A stretch of 10,984 nt of DNA from an uncultured Bacteroidota bacterium (GCA_903923915.1 CAIXZI010000379.1:1-10984); one strand, 5' to 3'; positions 1-8,625 are shown, counted from the first letter of the stretch. Notes: generated by a model not told the origin, from the letters alone. Translations and numbers: made by a program.

Positions 1-2
1 AT

Positions 3-113
3 AGCAGTATGTATAATATAAAAAAAGGTACTGAAAGTTTTAGTGAAGATATGGAAGCTCTTAAACATTCATGGCCCTTTAAAAAATATTTTAAAACAAT
101 AAAAAACAAATAA
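3..113 (+). CDS. C-terminal fragment, probable MCE/MlaD-family protein (partial)
   Basis: An open frame enters from the left edge and ends at TAA 111-113, giving 36 visible residues. The readable part includes GTESFSEDMEALKHSW followed by a basic, aromatic tail (PFKKYFKTIKNK). From memory, a tail of the form 'xFxEDMEALKHNxxxRxYFKK' closes many Bacteroidota MCE/MlaD-type proteins, which are periplasmic lipid-binding components of phospholipid ABC transporters. That is the basis of the call. The conserved MCE domain and the N-terminal membrane anchor would lie outside the window, so the family cannot be confirmed here. The frame is supported by its natural stop, its codon use, and the non-coding look of the next 220 bases. 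Confidence 0.5.
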   Translation, partial: SSMYNIKKGTESFSEDMEALKHSWPFKKYFKTIKNK

Positions 114-252
114 CGTTAAAGCATGGCACTTGGCATCTTATTTCTCATATTTTGCAATACTTATTTTTTAACCTATGCACCGTTTTTGCAATAAAAACTA
201 ATTCATAGCAGGTACAACACTATTTCATTCTTTAAAAACGAGCTAAATTTTA

Positions 253-260
253 TATATTTG
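253..260 (+). promoter_or_regulatory. Putative Bacteroidota -7 promoter box (TATATTTG)
   Basis: TATATTTG fits the Bacteroidota primary-sigma -7 consensus TAnnTTTG and lies 75 bases before the ABC exporter ATG. No good -33 TTTG element is visible at the expected distance upstream. If the box is used, transcription would begin at about 264-267 and the terminator-like hairpin would fall inside the leader. In such AT-rich DNA a chance match is possible. Confidence 0.4.
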
Positions 261-276
261 CAAGCATAAATTAATA

Positions 277-315
277 CCGACTTTACATCTAAATAACTGA
301 TTTAGTCGGGTTTTT
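277..315 (+). terminator. Intrinsic-terminator-like hairpin with T-tract, before the ABC gene
   Basis: CCGACT (277-282) is complementary to AGTCGG (304-309), and an alternative inner stem pairs CTAAAT (289-294) with ATTTAG (300-305) around a five-base loop. A run of T follows at 311-315, the arrangement of a Rho-independent terminator. It could end the transcript of the upstream fragment gene, or act as a leader attenuator for the exporter gene that starts 20 bases later. The two stems overlap at 304-305, so they are partly exclusive. Confidence 0.45.
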
Positions 316-334
316 ATAATGCCAATATTTATAA

Positions 335-2077
335 ATGAAATCTCTACGCTACTTAAATAAATATTTTTATAAATACCGTTACCGTTTACTATTAGGCGTA
401 CTATTTATACTTTTATCTAACGTGTTATTGGTAAGCCAAGGCGTGGTTATTAAAAATGCTACCGATTCTTTTGCTGCAAAAACACTTGCACAAAATGCCG
501 CAGCTAAAAATACTTACATCATCTATGCCCTGCAACTATTAGGTTTAACTTTATTTAGTGGTTTGTTTATGTTTTTAAAAAGACAAACGATTATTGTGGT
601 ATCACGCCTTATAGAGTACGATTTAAAAAACGAAATATATAACCACTATCAGCAACTGGATTTGAATTTTTATAAGCGCAACAGTACCGGCGATTTGATG
701 AATCGTATAAGCGAAGATGTTGGCAGAGTGCGTATGTATGTGGGGCCTGCTGTTATGTATATTGTTGATACTATTGTAACTATAACAACTGTAGTTGTTT
801 TTATGTGGGCCGAAAGCCCCAGACTTACGCTATTGGTGCTTGCGCCTTTGCCTATCTTATCTATAATAATTTTTAAAGTAAGTAATGCCATAGGCAAACG
901 AAGCACTAAAGTGCAAGAAGCTTTATCAAATATAACAAGCGTTGCACAAGAAACATTTTCGGGTATTAGAGTAGTTAAGGCTTATAACAGAACAAACCAT
1001 TTTTACAGTACGTTTTTTAATAAGGCGGAAGATTATAAACAAAAAAATTTAGCACTTGCTAAAACCGAAGCATCTTTTCAACCATTTTTAGCTTTTATGG
1101 TTGGATTAAGTATGTTGTCTATTATTTTTTTTGGTGGAAAAATGTTTGCTGCCGGTCAAATTACTTCAGTTGGTAATTTTCCGCAGTTTGTTTTTTATGT
1201 TGGCAAACTAACGTTTCCGTTCGCTATGCTGGGCTGGGTGCTATCTCTTGTGCAAAGGGCAGCAGCTTCTCAAAAGCGGATTAATGAATTTTTAGATACT
1301 AAACCCGAAATTGTTAACCCAACCCAACAGTTGTTTAAACTGCATGATAAAATAGAATTTAAAAATGTTTCTTATACCTACCCTGATACCGGAATTACTG
1401 CCCTAAAGAATGTTTCTTTTACTATAAATACGGGTAAAACTATGGGTATTATTGGAAAAAGTGGTAGCGGTAAATCTACCGTAGCGCAGTTGCTTATGCG
1501 TTTTATGGATGTAAATTCAGGAAGTATTTTAATTAATGAAACCGATATTAAAAACATAAATCTAAATCAGTTAAGGGCTAAAACAGGTTATGTGCAGCAA
1601 GATGTTTTTTTGTTTTCTGATACGATTAAAAACAACATTGCTTTTTCTGATACCTATACAGATAATGCAATTTTTGATGCTGCTAAACAAGCGGTGGTTT
1701 ATGATAATATAGAAAATTTTAGTGATAAATTTGATACGATAGTAGGCGAGAGGGGTATTACACTTTCGGGTGGACAAAAACAGCGTATATCTATTGCACG
1801 TGCTATTATTAAAAGCCCGTCTATTTTTATTTTTGATGATTGCCTTAGTGCTTTAGATGGTGATACCGAGCAACAAATACTTAATAATCTTAAAAAGGTA
1901 ACGCAACAAAAAACAGGTATTATAATTTCTCATCGTGTTTCATCTATTCAAAACGCAGATGAAATTATTGTGCTAAGCGGTGGAGAAATTATTGAACGTG
2001 GCACGCATGCACAGCTTCTTGACTTAAAGCAAGAATATTATAATCTGTATCAAAAACAAAAATTAGCAGAGAATTAG
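335..2077 (+). CDS. ABC exporter half-transporter (fused permease and ATPase, MsbA/BmrC-like)
   Basis: This is a 580-residue type IV ABC exporter half, which would dimerise in the inner membrane to export a lipid, drug or peptide; the substrate is unknown. Residues 1-310 form the transmembrane domain, with about six hydrophobic spans near 18-38, 62-80, 136-157, 161-181, 249-271 and 280-305. The ATPase domain follows: Walker A GKSGSGKST with K380, Q-loop Q422 in YVQQDVFLF, the exporter X-loop VGERG just before signature LSGGQ (477-481), Walker B D501, D-loop SALD, and H-loop H533. The residue after the Walker B Asp is Asp (D502, in FDDCLSALD) where the catalytic Glu normally sits. That is typical of the degenerate half of heterodimeric exporters such as TM287 or BmrC. 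No partner half is adjacent, so it may pair with a subunit encoded elsewhere or work as a homodimer. The ATG at 335 begins the protein with a short basic segment before the first span, and no Shine-Dalgarno is visible. Length is normal for the family. Confidence 0.93.
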   Translation: MKSLRYLNKYFYKYRYRLLLGVLFILLSNVLLVSQGVVIKNATDSFAAKTLAQNAAAKNTYIIYALQLLGLTLFSGLFMFLKRQTIIVVSRLIEYDLKNEIYNHYQQLDLNFYKRNSTGDLMNRISEDVGRVRMYVGPAVMYIVDTIVTITTVVVFMWAESPRLTLLVLAPLPILSIIIFKVSNAIGKRSTKVQEALSNITSVAQETFSGIRVVKAYNRTNHFYSTFFNKAEDYKQKNLALAKTEASFQPFLAFMVGLSMLSIIFFGGKMFAAGQITSVGNFPQFVFYVGKLTFPFAMLGWVLSLVQRAAASQKRINEFLDTKPEIVNPTQQLFKLHDKIEFKNVSYTYPDTGITALKNVSFTINTGKTMGIIGKSGSGKSTVAQLLMRFMDVNSGSILINETDIKNINLNQLRAKTGYVQQDVFLFSDTIKNNIAFSDTYTDNAIFDAAKQAVVYDNIENFSDKFDTIVGERGITLSGGQKQRISIARAIIKSPSIFIFDDCLSALDGDTEQQILNNLKKVTQQKTGIIISHRVSSIQNADEIIVLSGGEIIERGTHAQLLDLKQEYYNLYQKQKLAEN

Positions 2078-2181
2078 AAGATTGCTTTAGGGATTGTAGT
2101 GTAAAGCTTTTATTGAAATGCGTAGCATTCTGCGAAACCAAAAATAAAAACAATGAGCTAAACCAGCGGAACGCCCAAATT

Positions 2182-4683
2182 CTAATAACAATCCACATCA
2201 ATTTTTAATTTAACTTTTGTTAATAGTTTATCTGTTTTAAAAGCAAAAATTATTTTATTAAGATGTTGCCTTACTTGATTGGAAGAATAATCTCGCTCTA
2301 TCTTTAAAAGTATTTGTTTATGGTACTCGTTTTTAATGCGACTTACTATAGGAAACTGCGGACCAAGCACACGTTGATCGAAAATTTTACGAAGCTCTGC
2401 ACCAAACCATTCTGCTGCATAACCAAGCGTATCGGCATCTTTATACACAAAAGTAAAACTAAACAAACGTGTAAACGGCGGGTACAAATATTCTTTACGT
2501 TCGGCGAGCAAGGTGTTATACATTTGCTTGTAATCATTGCTCATTACCCAAGTAATCACCTGATGTTCGGGCTGCGTGGTTTGAATAAAAACCTTTCCGT
2601 TGCTGTGCTTTCTGCCTGCTCGTCCACTTACTTGCGTAATTAATTGAAACGCTCTTTCGTGCGAACGAAAATCGGGATAACTTAAAAGATGGTCTGCCTG
2701 CAACACACCAACCAAGCCAACGTTATCAAAATCTAAACCTTTGGTAAGCATTTGCGTACCGGTAAGAATATCAATATCTCCTGCATCAAACTCATCAATG
2801 ATTTGTTTGTAAGCATGTTTGCTTCGCGTAGAATCAACATCCATGCGTTTGATTTTTGCTTCGGGTAAAAGTATACCAACCTCTTCTTCAATTTTTTGTG
2901 TGCCAAAACCACGATAACGTAAATCGCTGTTACCACAAGCCACGCAGGTTGTTGGCGGGACAATGGTGTAACCACAATAGTGACAAGTTAGTTTTTGTGT
3001 TGCCTTATGATAGATAAGCGAAACATCGCACTGCACACAGCAAGGTATATGACCACAGGTAAAACATTCGGTATAAGGCGCAAAACCTCTACGGTTTTGA
3101 AAAAGAATAATTTGTTCTTTCTTTTCCAAGGCAAGCGTCATTTGTGCAAACAGCGGCGGGCTAATTACTTCATCCGTTTTTTTACCATCGGTATTTCGTA
3201 CATCTATAACATCTATAACCGGTAAAGATGAATTACCAAATCGTTCGTTTAATTCAACTAAGCCATATTTATTTTGTTGCGCATTGTAGTAGCTTTCAAT
3301 ACTTGGTGTAGCGGTACCTAATAATACTTTTGCTTTATGAAGTGATGCCAAGTAAAGAGCTGCATCTCTTGCATGGTAGCGCGGCGCAGGATCTTGCTGC
3401 TTGTAAGATGTATCATGTTCTTCATCAATAATAATTAAACCAATATTATTGAATGGAAGAAACAAAGCACTACGCGCTCCCAAAATTATTTGATGATTTT
3501 GCTTATTGAATGTAACATTTTTTTGTTCTTGTTGCAAAACAGAATTCCAAATTTCTACGCGTTCATTTTCAGAAAAACGAGAATGATACACGCCTGCTTT
3601 ATCGCCAAAATATTTTTTAATGCGCGTTACAAGCTGTGTGGTTAAAGCAATTTCAGGCAAGAGATATAAAACCTGTTTACCTTGGGCAATTGTTTTTTCT
3701 ATGAGTGAACAATAGATTTCTGTTTTACCGCTACCGGTAATACCATGCAACAAACAAGTTTGATGTGTTTTAAAAGATTCTTCTATTTGTTGTAAGGCTT
3801 TGTTTTGCGAAGAAGATAGATCTTTTTGTAATTGTGCAGTGTTATCATTTTCAAATCTACCGGTTTCAAAATTTTCTTGTATAAAGATGTTTTTTTTAAT
3901 GAGTGCGTTAATAACAGCACCATCAAAATGTTTAAGAATATGATTTCGTTTTAACCAAGTGTTTTCATGTTGCTCATCACGCTTGACTTCCTTTAAATAA
4001 AATAATAAAACTTCTAACTGCTTAAACGCTTTGGTTTCCAAGCTTTCAAAGAGTTTTTTCAAAGCTTCTTCATCTGCCTGATAAATATCATTTAGCTTGA
4101 CGTAAGAAATAATCTTTGGCTTGTATCTTTCCTTAACTTCTTCATACAACAAAACATATTTTTTTGCCAGCAAACCTTTGATAGTCGATTGCGGATTTTT
4201 TACGGATAATACTTCTGCCGCTTCTGTAAACGATAAAACATTTCTTTTTTGAATGGCTTCTAATAAAATGTATTCGTTATCGTTTAAATCTAATATATTT
4301 TCTTTTTCAAAATCAATTTCAGGATTAGCAACTAATTTAGTTTCACTACTTAATTTTAAACCCGATGGAAGCGCTGCATTCATTACCTCGCCTGTGTTGC
4401 ATAGGTAGTAGGCACTCATCCAATTCCAAAAAGTAAATTGAGTTTCGTTAACAATGGCCTGGTCATCTAAAATATCTTCAACGTATTTTGCTGTGTAACC
4501 AACAGGTGGGTTTTCATGCACGTTTTTAATTAATGCGGTATAAAATTTATTTTTCCCAAATGGCACTAAGGCTCTTACTCCCTCTATGGCAGCATCGTTC
4601 AACTCATACGGAATACGGTATGTATATAAATTAGGAACGGCCAAAGGCAGTAACACATCTACAAAAAGTGTTTTACGACTCAC
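2182..4683 (-). CDS. priA: Primosomal protein N' (replication restart DNA helicase PriA)
   Basis: This 833-residue superfamily 2 3'-5' helicase recognises stalled forks and reloads the replicative helicase. The N-terminus (FVDVLLPLAVPNLYTYRIP) matches the PriA 3'-DNA-binding domain. Helicase motifs are intact: Walker A GITGSGKT with K320, DEEH at 420-423, GTATPS, and motif VI SGRAGR (G687-R691). The PriA-specific zinc module is complete, with four Cys pairs: C540/C543, C549/C552, C567/C570 and C580/C583. The conserved RYHARD segment after DEEH is also present. It is about 100 residues longer than the E. coli protein, as I recall for Bacteroidota members. The start is GTG at 4683; a TAA three codons upstream in frame leaves no better start nearby. 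It follows the DUF423 gene by 40 bases and is probably the last gene of that operon. It converges with the ABC gene across about 100 bases. Confidence 0.97.
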   Translation of the reverse strand: MSRKTLFVDVLLPLAVPNLYTYRIPYELNDAAIEGVRALVPFGKNKFYTALIKNVHENPPVGYTAKYVEDILDDQAIVNETQFTFWNWMSAYYLCNTGEVMNAALPSGLKLSSETKLVANPEIDFEKENILDLNDNEYILLEAIQKRNVLSFTEAAEVLSVKNPQSTIKGLLAKKYVLLYEEVKERYKPKIISYVKLNDIYQADEEALKKLFESLETKAFKQLEVLLFYLKEVKRDEQHENTWLKRNHILKHFDGAVINALIKKNIFIQENFETGRFENDNTAQLQKDLSSSQNKALQQIEESFKTHQTCLLHGITGSGKTEIYCSLIEKTIAQGKQVLYLLPEIALTTQLVTRIKKYFGDKAGVYHSRFSENERVEIWNSVLQQEQKNVTFNKQNHQIILGARSALFLPFNNIGLIIIDEEHDTSYKQQDPAPRYHARDAALYLASLHKAKVLLGTATPSIESYYNAQQNKYGLVELNERFGNSSLPVIDVIDVRNTDGKKTDEVISPPLFAQMTLALEKKEQIILFQNRRGFAPYTECFTCGHIPCCVQCDVSLIYHKATQKLTCHYCGYTIVPPTTCVACGNSDLRYRGFGTQKIEEEVGILLPEAKIKRMDVDSTRSKHAYKQIIDEFDAGDIDILTGTQMLTKGLDFDNVGLVGVLQADHLLSYPDFRSHERAFQLITQVSGRAGRKHSNGKVFIQTTQPEHQVITWVMSNDYKQMYNTLLAERKEYLYPPFTRLFSFTFVYKDADTLGYAAEWFGAELRKIFDQRVLGPQFPIVSRIKNEYHKQILLKIERDYSSNQVRQHLNKIIFAFKTDKLLTKVKLKIDVDCY

Positions 4684-4723
4684 TATTTTTTATTGTTTTA
4701 TGTTTTTGCATAGTGGTGTTCGC

Positions 4724-5140
4724 TTAAAAGCTCGGGTCATTCCCTTTTAATGCCTGGATGGTAATGCAAATCCAACCTAAGATGAGTAGTAAACCACCAA
4801 CTGGTGTAAGTGGACCAAATATAAATCCTGCCTCAATGCCACTTATGTTTTGCGTTGCTAACATGTAGATAGAACCACTAAAAAATAACACACCAAATAC
4901 TATTAAGTAAGAGGCTATATTATATAATTTAATTTGCTTATCACGATTTATGTAAGCTATAATAAACAATACAATGGCATGCATTAATTGATATTTTGTG
5001 GCTGTATCAAACGCACTTAATTGGTCTATAGTAATGATACCTTCTTGCATTTTTTGTTTTAATGCATGAGCGCCAAGTGCTCCAAAAGCCACACCGGTTG
5101 TGCCAAATAAACCTGCTATAAATGAAAATGAATTTTTCAT
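4724..5140 (-). CDS. DUF423 family small membrane protein
   Basis: This 138-residue integral membrane protein belongs to the DUF423 family (relatives of E. coli YgdD and B. subtilis YwdK), whose function is not established. Four hydrophobic spans are visible near 5-25, 50-65, 75-95 and 105-130. Family hallmarks are GALGAHALK (20-28), YQLMHA (50-55), FSGSIY (87-92) and GPLTPVGG (109-116). The ATG at 5140 lies 10 bases after the stop of the DUF4476 gene, and priA starts 40 bases after its own stop, so the three are probably co-transcribed. Nothing suggests a functional link to PriA beyond shared transcription. Length is typical of the family. Confidence 0.93.
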   Translation of the reverse strand: MKNSFSFIAGLFGTTGVAFGALGAHALKQKMQEGIITIDQLSAFDTATKYQLMHAIVLFIIAYINRDKQIKLYNIASYLIVFGVLFFSGSIYMLATQNISGIEAGFIFGPLTPVGGLLLILGWICITIQALKGNDPSF

Positions 5141-5149
5141 AAGATGATT

Positions 5150-5914
5150 TTATTTTGTTTTTTTTGCTAAGTAGAATTTTTTTAATTCTTCTTTTTCTGT
5201 TTTATACTTTAATAAATTTAAAATGTTTAAAAAGTTTTCTTTGTCTATAAAATAATCGTACCCAAATTTGGCTAATTGTAGTTTAGAGTCTTCATAATCA
5301 AAAACAGTAAATATTTTTTCTATTTGAAAAACGTTTAAACAAGTATTGCTGATAAACCACTTTGCATCTTTTATGCGGTTTAATTCTATATGATTGTTTT
5401 TTAATGTTTTGATTTGCCTATCTAATAAAGAATCGCCAACTGCTTTTGTGCATTGAGTTGGAGGAGGGTAATTTCCCATTAATCTATTTTTATCATCTTT
5501 TTCTTTTTGATGTAAAGTAAAAAAATCACTTACGCGTACAGAAGCCTGTTTTTGTTTAGTGGTAGTATCTTCTGAAATTACATTAGTAGATATAAATTTT
5601 AAAATTGGTTTTCCTTTAACCGTTTCAATTGTGTAAGTAAACTCCAGGTTTTTGCAACTTTTTCCGTTTTGTAAGAAATAAGTTTTGCTATTAAAATCAG
5701 CCTTTTGTTTATCTAAATAAACTACTTTTATAGTACAGGTATCATCCCATATTTTGTTTGCTTTTACAATACTTTGAGCGCTATCATTTATTTTTTGCTC
5801 GTTTAGGTATAAGTAAAATTGAGCTCCTTTTTCGTTTAAAATAATCAAGTTATTTTGGGCATTTAACAAGCCTGTTACGCAAAAACTAATAACTAAAAAA
5901 ATACGTGCCAACAT
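5150..5914 (-). CDS. Secreted DUF4476-domain protein of unknown function
   Basis: This 254-residue protein has a clear N-terminal signal peptide (LARIFLVISFCVTGLLNA, probable cleavage before QNN near residue 20). There is no lipobox Cys at the cleavage point, so it is expected in the periplasm or outside the cell. The C-terminal part (about 155-248) has the pattern I associate with DUF4476, a Bacteroidota domain of unknown function: helical repeats with NTCLNVFQIEKI, FDYEDSKLQLAKFGYDYF and D-x-ENF. The N-terminal half (ILNEKGAQFYLYLNEQKIN) looks like a beta-rich domain often found with it. The middle (about 130-155) is polar and Pro-rich (NYPPPTQC). It is first in a likely operon with the DUF423 gene and priA. 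Its ATG lies 43 bases from the divergent oxidoreductase gene. Confidence 0.82.
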   Translation of the reverse strand: MLARIFLVISFCVTGLLNAQNNLIILNEKGAQFYLYLNEQKINDSAQSIVKANKIWDDTCTIKVVYLDKQKADFNSKTYFLQNGKSCKNLEFTYTIETVKGKPILKFISTNVISEDTTTKQKQASVRVSDFFTLHQKEKDDKNRLMGNYPPPTQCTKAVGDSLLDRQIKTLKNNHIELNRIKDAKWFISNTCLNVFQIEKIFTVFDYEDSKLQLAKFGYDYFIDKENFLNILNLLKYKTEKEELKKFYLAKKTK

Positions 5915-5930
5915 CTTTGTAAAATTAGGT

Positions 5931-5938
5931 TATTTTTG
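5931..5938 (+). promoter_or_regulatory. Putative Bacteroidota -7 promoter box (TATTTTTG)
   Basis: TATTTTTG, followed by CA, matches the TAnnTTTG consensus 19 bases before the ATG of the oxidoreductase gene, in a 43-base divergent intergenic gap. It predicts a leader of roughly 12-16 bases for the oxidoreductase-MATE transcript. No convincing -33 element is seen; the only nearby TTTG (5916-5919) is too close. No equally good box was found for the opposite, DUF4476, direction. Confidence 0.5.
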
Positions 5939-5957
5939 CAGCTGAAATTTAGTAAAA

Positions 5958-7292
5958 ATGAAAAATATTTTGGTTATTGGGGCAGGTCGCTCTACGGTTT
6001 CGTTAATTAGCTATTTGCTTGATCATGCTTCAAAGTTTGACTGGCATATTACTGTGGCTGATATGAGTTTAGAACTAGCAAAGAGCAAAACCCTTGGCCA
6101 TCCTAATGCACAGGCCATTCAGTTAGATATTGATAATAATGAACAACGCTTAGCTGAAATTAAAAAGGCCTACTTTGTAATATCTATGCTGCCTGCATTT
6201 ATGCATCTGGCTGTTATTAAAGATTGTGTAACCCTTGGTAAACACGTGGCTACAGCAAGTTATGTATCACCCGAAATGATGGCTTTTGATGAAGAAGCTA
6301 AAAATAAAAATATTTTATTATTGAACGAGTGCGGCTTAGATCCTGGTATTGACCACGCTTCTGCCATGAAAGTAATTGATGAAATACAAGCGCAGGGCGG
6401 AGAAATTACTTCGTTTAAATCATATTGCGGAGGTTTGGTGGCTCCTGAAAGTAATGACAATCCGTGGGGTTATAAATTCTCCTGGAACCCAAGAAACGTT
6501 GTAGTAGCGGGACAAGCAACGGCTCAGTATCTTGAAAATGGAGAAATTAAATACATACCATATAACAGAATTTTCGCGCAAATTGATACCATTGATGTAG
6601 ATGGAATTAAGTATGATGCTTACGCAAACCGTGATTCTTTAAGTTATATCCATCCGTATAAATTAGATACTGCAAAAACTATTTTACGCGGAACGCTTAG
6701 GCAAATAGCCTATTGCAAGGCTTGGAATGTATTTGTAAAAGTTGGTTTAACGGATGATACTTTCATCCTAAAAGATACGAATACAAAAACATATTCTCAA
6801 TTATTACAATCGTTTTTGCCAAATAAAACAAACTCTGTTAAGCAAAATTTAATAGATTTTATGGGTAATGAAACAGATGCTGAAGCTATTGATATGATTG
6901 GCTGGTTAGGCTTTTTTGATAACGTAAAAATTGAGTTAGATTATGGTACACCCGCGCAATTATTACAAAATCTTTTAGAAAAGAAATGGTTATTAAAACC
7001 AAATGATAAAGATTTAGTAGTAATGCAACATCAGTTTGAAATTGATAATAGCAAGAATTCTAAACTTCCTAAAAAAATAATTTCGTCGTTGGTTGTTACC
7101 GGTACGGATCAAAATCACACAGCTATGGCTAAAACAGTGGGCTTGCCGCTTGCAATTTGTGTTAAAAACTTCCTTACAGGTAAATTCAATTTAACAGGTG
7201 TTCAAATTCCGATTCATAAAGAAATTTACGAACCATTATTGCAGGAACTAGAACAACACGGTATTACATTTAAAGAAACTTTTATCTCCTAA
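5958..7292 (+). CDS. Saccharopine dehydrogenase-family oxidoreductase (LYS9-like)
   Basis: This 444-residue soluble NAD(P)-dependent enzyme is of the saccharopine reductase/dehydrogenase type, which interconverts saccharopine with glutamate and aminoadipate semialdehyde in lysine metabolism. The N-terminal Rossmann fold starts at residue 4 with VIGAGRST (G8-x-G10). The conserved NECGLDPGIDH stretch (123-133) and the substrate-domain segment SYCGGLVAPESNDNPWGYKF (155-174) are hallmarks of this family. The C-terminal part carries a second conserved segment (LVVTGTDQNH). The exact substrate is inferred from family only. No lysine-ketoglutarate reductase gene is in the window. ATG 5958 is the natural start, placing the glycine-rich loop at the usual distance from the N-terminus. 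The stop is one base before the MATE gene, so the two are surely co-transcribed. Confidence 0.88.
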   Translation: MKNILVIGAGRSTVSLISYLLDHASKFDWHITVADMSLELAKSKTLGHPNAQAIQLDIDNNEQRLAEIKKAYFVISMLPAFMHLAVIKDCVTLGKHVATASYVSPEMMAFDEEAKNKNILLLNECGLDPGIDHASAMKVIDEIQAQGGEITSFKSYCGGLVAPESNDNPWGYKFSWNPRNVVVAGQATAQYLENGEIKYIPYNRIFAQIDTIDVDGIKYDAYANRDSLSYIHPYKLDTAKTILRGTLRQIAYCKAWNVFVKVGLTDDTFILKDTNTKTYSQLLQSFLPNKTNSVKQNLIDFMGNETDAEAIDMIGWLGFFDNVKIELDYGTPAQLLQNLLEKKWLLKPNDKDLVVMQHQFEIDNSKNSKLPKKIISSLVVTGTDQNHTAMAKTVGLPLAICVKNFLTGKFNLTGVQIPIHKEIYEPLLQELEQHGITFKETFIS

Positions 7293-7293
7293 C

Positions 7294-8625
7294 GTGACCT
7301 TCAAGCAACATTTAAAAGCAACCAGTATATTATCTATTCCTATTATTATTAGTCAGGTAGGGCATATTATAACCTCTATGTCTGATAATATTTTTCTGGG
7401 TTTTATTGGCATAGAAGAACAAGCAGCAGGTATTTTATCAGGCAATGTGTTTACTTTGTTATTAGTTTTTTCTATAGGTATGTCGCAGGGCTTAACACCT
7501 TTAGTGGCAGGCGCTCACGTAAATAATCAGTTAAATGAAAAAGCGTCTTTACTTAAAAATTCCTTGCTCCTTAATTTTATTATAAGCGTTATTTTGTTTG
7601 GCTTAGCCAGTGTTTTTGCTGCTAACTTAAGCTTGCTTAATCAGCCCGAAGATGTAGCTATTTTAGCCCGACCTTTTGTAGAAGTCATTTCGTTTTCATT
7701 AGTACCAATTGCTATTTTCTTTTCTTTAAAGCAATATGCCGAAGGCCTAACCAATACACGAGCCTCTATGTATATTAGTATTATAGGTAATATCATAAAT
7801 ATTATTTTAAATTACTGCTTAATCTATGGCAAATTTGGTTTTCCGCTTATTGGCTACATGGGTGCGGCTTGGGCTACTTTTTGGGCACGTGTTTTTATGG
7901 CAGTTGCTTTTGCTATATACATTATTTATCACAAAAAACTAAAAGAAATTGTACAACCCTTTTTACAAGAAAAAATTACGCGTGTTCAATTAAAAAACCT
8001 TTTCTCTATTGGTGTTGGTCCGGCTTTGCAATTTGTATTTGAAGTAGCAGCCTTTGCTTTTGCAGGTATTATGGCAGGTTGGTTGGGCAAAATAACCTTA
8101 GATGCGCATGGCATTGCACTTAGCATCGCAGCATTTACCTATATGTTTACCAGTGGTATTAGTGGTGCTGCATCTATCAGAGTGGCTAATTATAAAGGAT
8201 TGAATGATTGGAAAAATATTAAAATTGCAGGCAAAGCTGGGTTTGTTTTAGCGGGCATTACTATGATAATATTTGCGGGAGTCTTTTTAGTATCATACGA
8301 AACTTTACCTGCTTTTTTTAATAAGAATGCCGAAGTAATAAAACTTTCAGCAGGCTTGATTTTAGTGGCGGCCTTGTTTCAATTTTTTGACGGCATACAA
8401 GTTACAGGTTTAGGTGTTTTACGTGGCCTAAGTGATGTAAAAATGCCCACCATCATTGCTCTTACAGCATACTGGATAATTGCTCTACCGCTTGCCTATT
8501 ATTTAGGTTTTATAGAAAAATTAGGTATTAATGGCATTTGGTATGGCTTAACTGCCGGCTTAATATTTTCGGCCATTGCACTTTATACAAGATTTAACTA
8601 CATGCTTAAAAAGCAATTAGTGTAA
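7294..8625 (+). CDS. MATE family multidrug efflux transporter (NorM-like)
   Basis: This 443-residue inner-membrane protein with about 12 hydrophobic spans is a cation- or proton-coupled drug/organic-cation antiporter of the MATE family. Three acidic residues match by position and context those of Vibrio NorM: D31 in MSDNIFLG, E250 in FVFEVAAFA, and D366 in FFDGIQVTGLGVLRG. The repeated-half signature is visible as EGLTNTRASMY (150-160) and LRGLSDVKMP (376-385). The start is GTG at 7294, one base after the TAA of the upstream oxidoreductase gene, which suggests translational coupling. Why a metabolic enzyme and an exporter are paired is not clear; export of a pathway product is possible but unsupported. 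The stop lies only 4 bases from the convergent dnaX stop. The substrate is unknown. Confidence 0.94.
   Translation: MTFKQHLKATSILSIPIIISQVGHIITSMSDNIFLGFIGIEEQAAGILSGNVFTLLLVFSIGMSQGLTPLVAGAHVNNQLNEKASLLKNSLLLNFIISVILFGLASVFAANLSLLNQPEDVAILARPFVEVISFSLVPIAIFFSLKQYAEGLTNTRASMYISIIGNIINIILNYCLIYGKFGFPLIGYMGAAWATFWARVFMAVAFAIYIIYHKKLKEIVQPFLQEKITRVQLKNLFSIGVGPALQFVFEVAAFAFAGIMAGWLGKITLDAHGIALSIAAFTYMFTSGISGAASIRVANYKGLNDWKNIKIAGKAGFVLAGITMIIFAGVFLVSYETLPAFFNKNAEVIKLSAGLILVAALFQFFDGIQVTGLGVLRGLSDVKMPTIIALTAYWIIALPLAYYLGFIEKLGINGIWYGLTAGLIFSAIALYTRFNYMLKKQLV

Larger units (their letters stand above)
114..334. other. Intergenic region upstream of the ABC exporter gene
   Basis: This is 221 bases without a credible gene, strongly AT-rich. 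It holds a promoter-like box at 253-260 and a terminator-like hairpin at 277-315, both listed separately. A 10-base direct repeat, TTTTGCAATA, occurs at 150-159 and 184-193, but it is probably compositional. No tRNA-like fold was recognised. Confidence 0.6.

Noticed and set aside
150..193. Direct repeat TTTTGCAATA (two copies)
   Set aside because: There are only two short copies in AT-rich non-coding DNA, with no flanking structure.
670..906. Minus-strand ORF inside the ABC exporter gene, and similar ORFs inside ABC, priA and the oxidoreductase gene
   Set aside because: These are antisense or out-of-frame shadows of well-supported genes with no recognisable protein features.
2117..2129. Small hairpin AATGC-GTA-GCATT in the convergent ABC/priA gap as a terminator
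   Set aside because: It has a five-base stem with no T-tract on either side, which is too weak to call.
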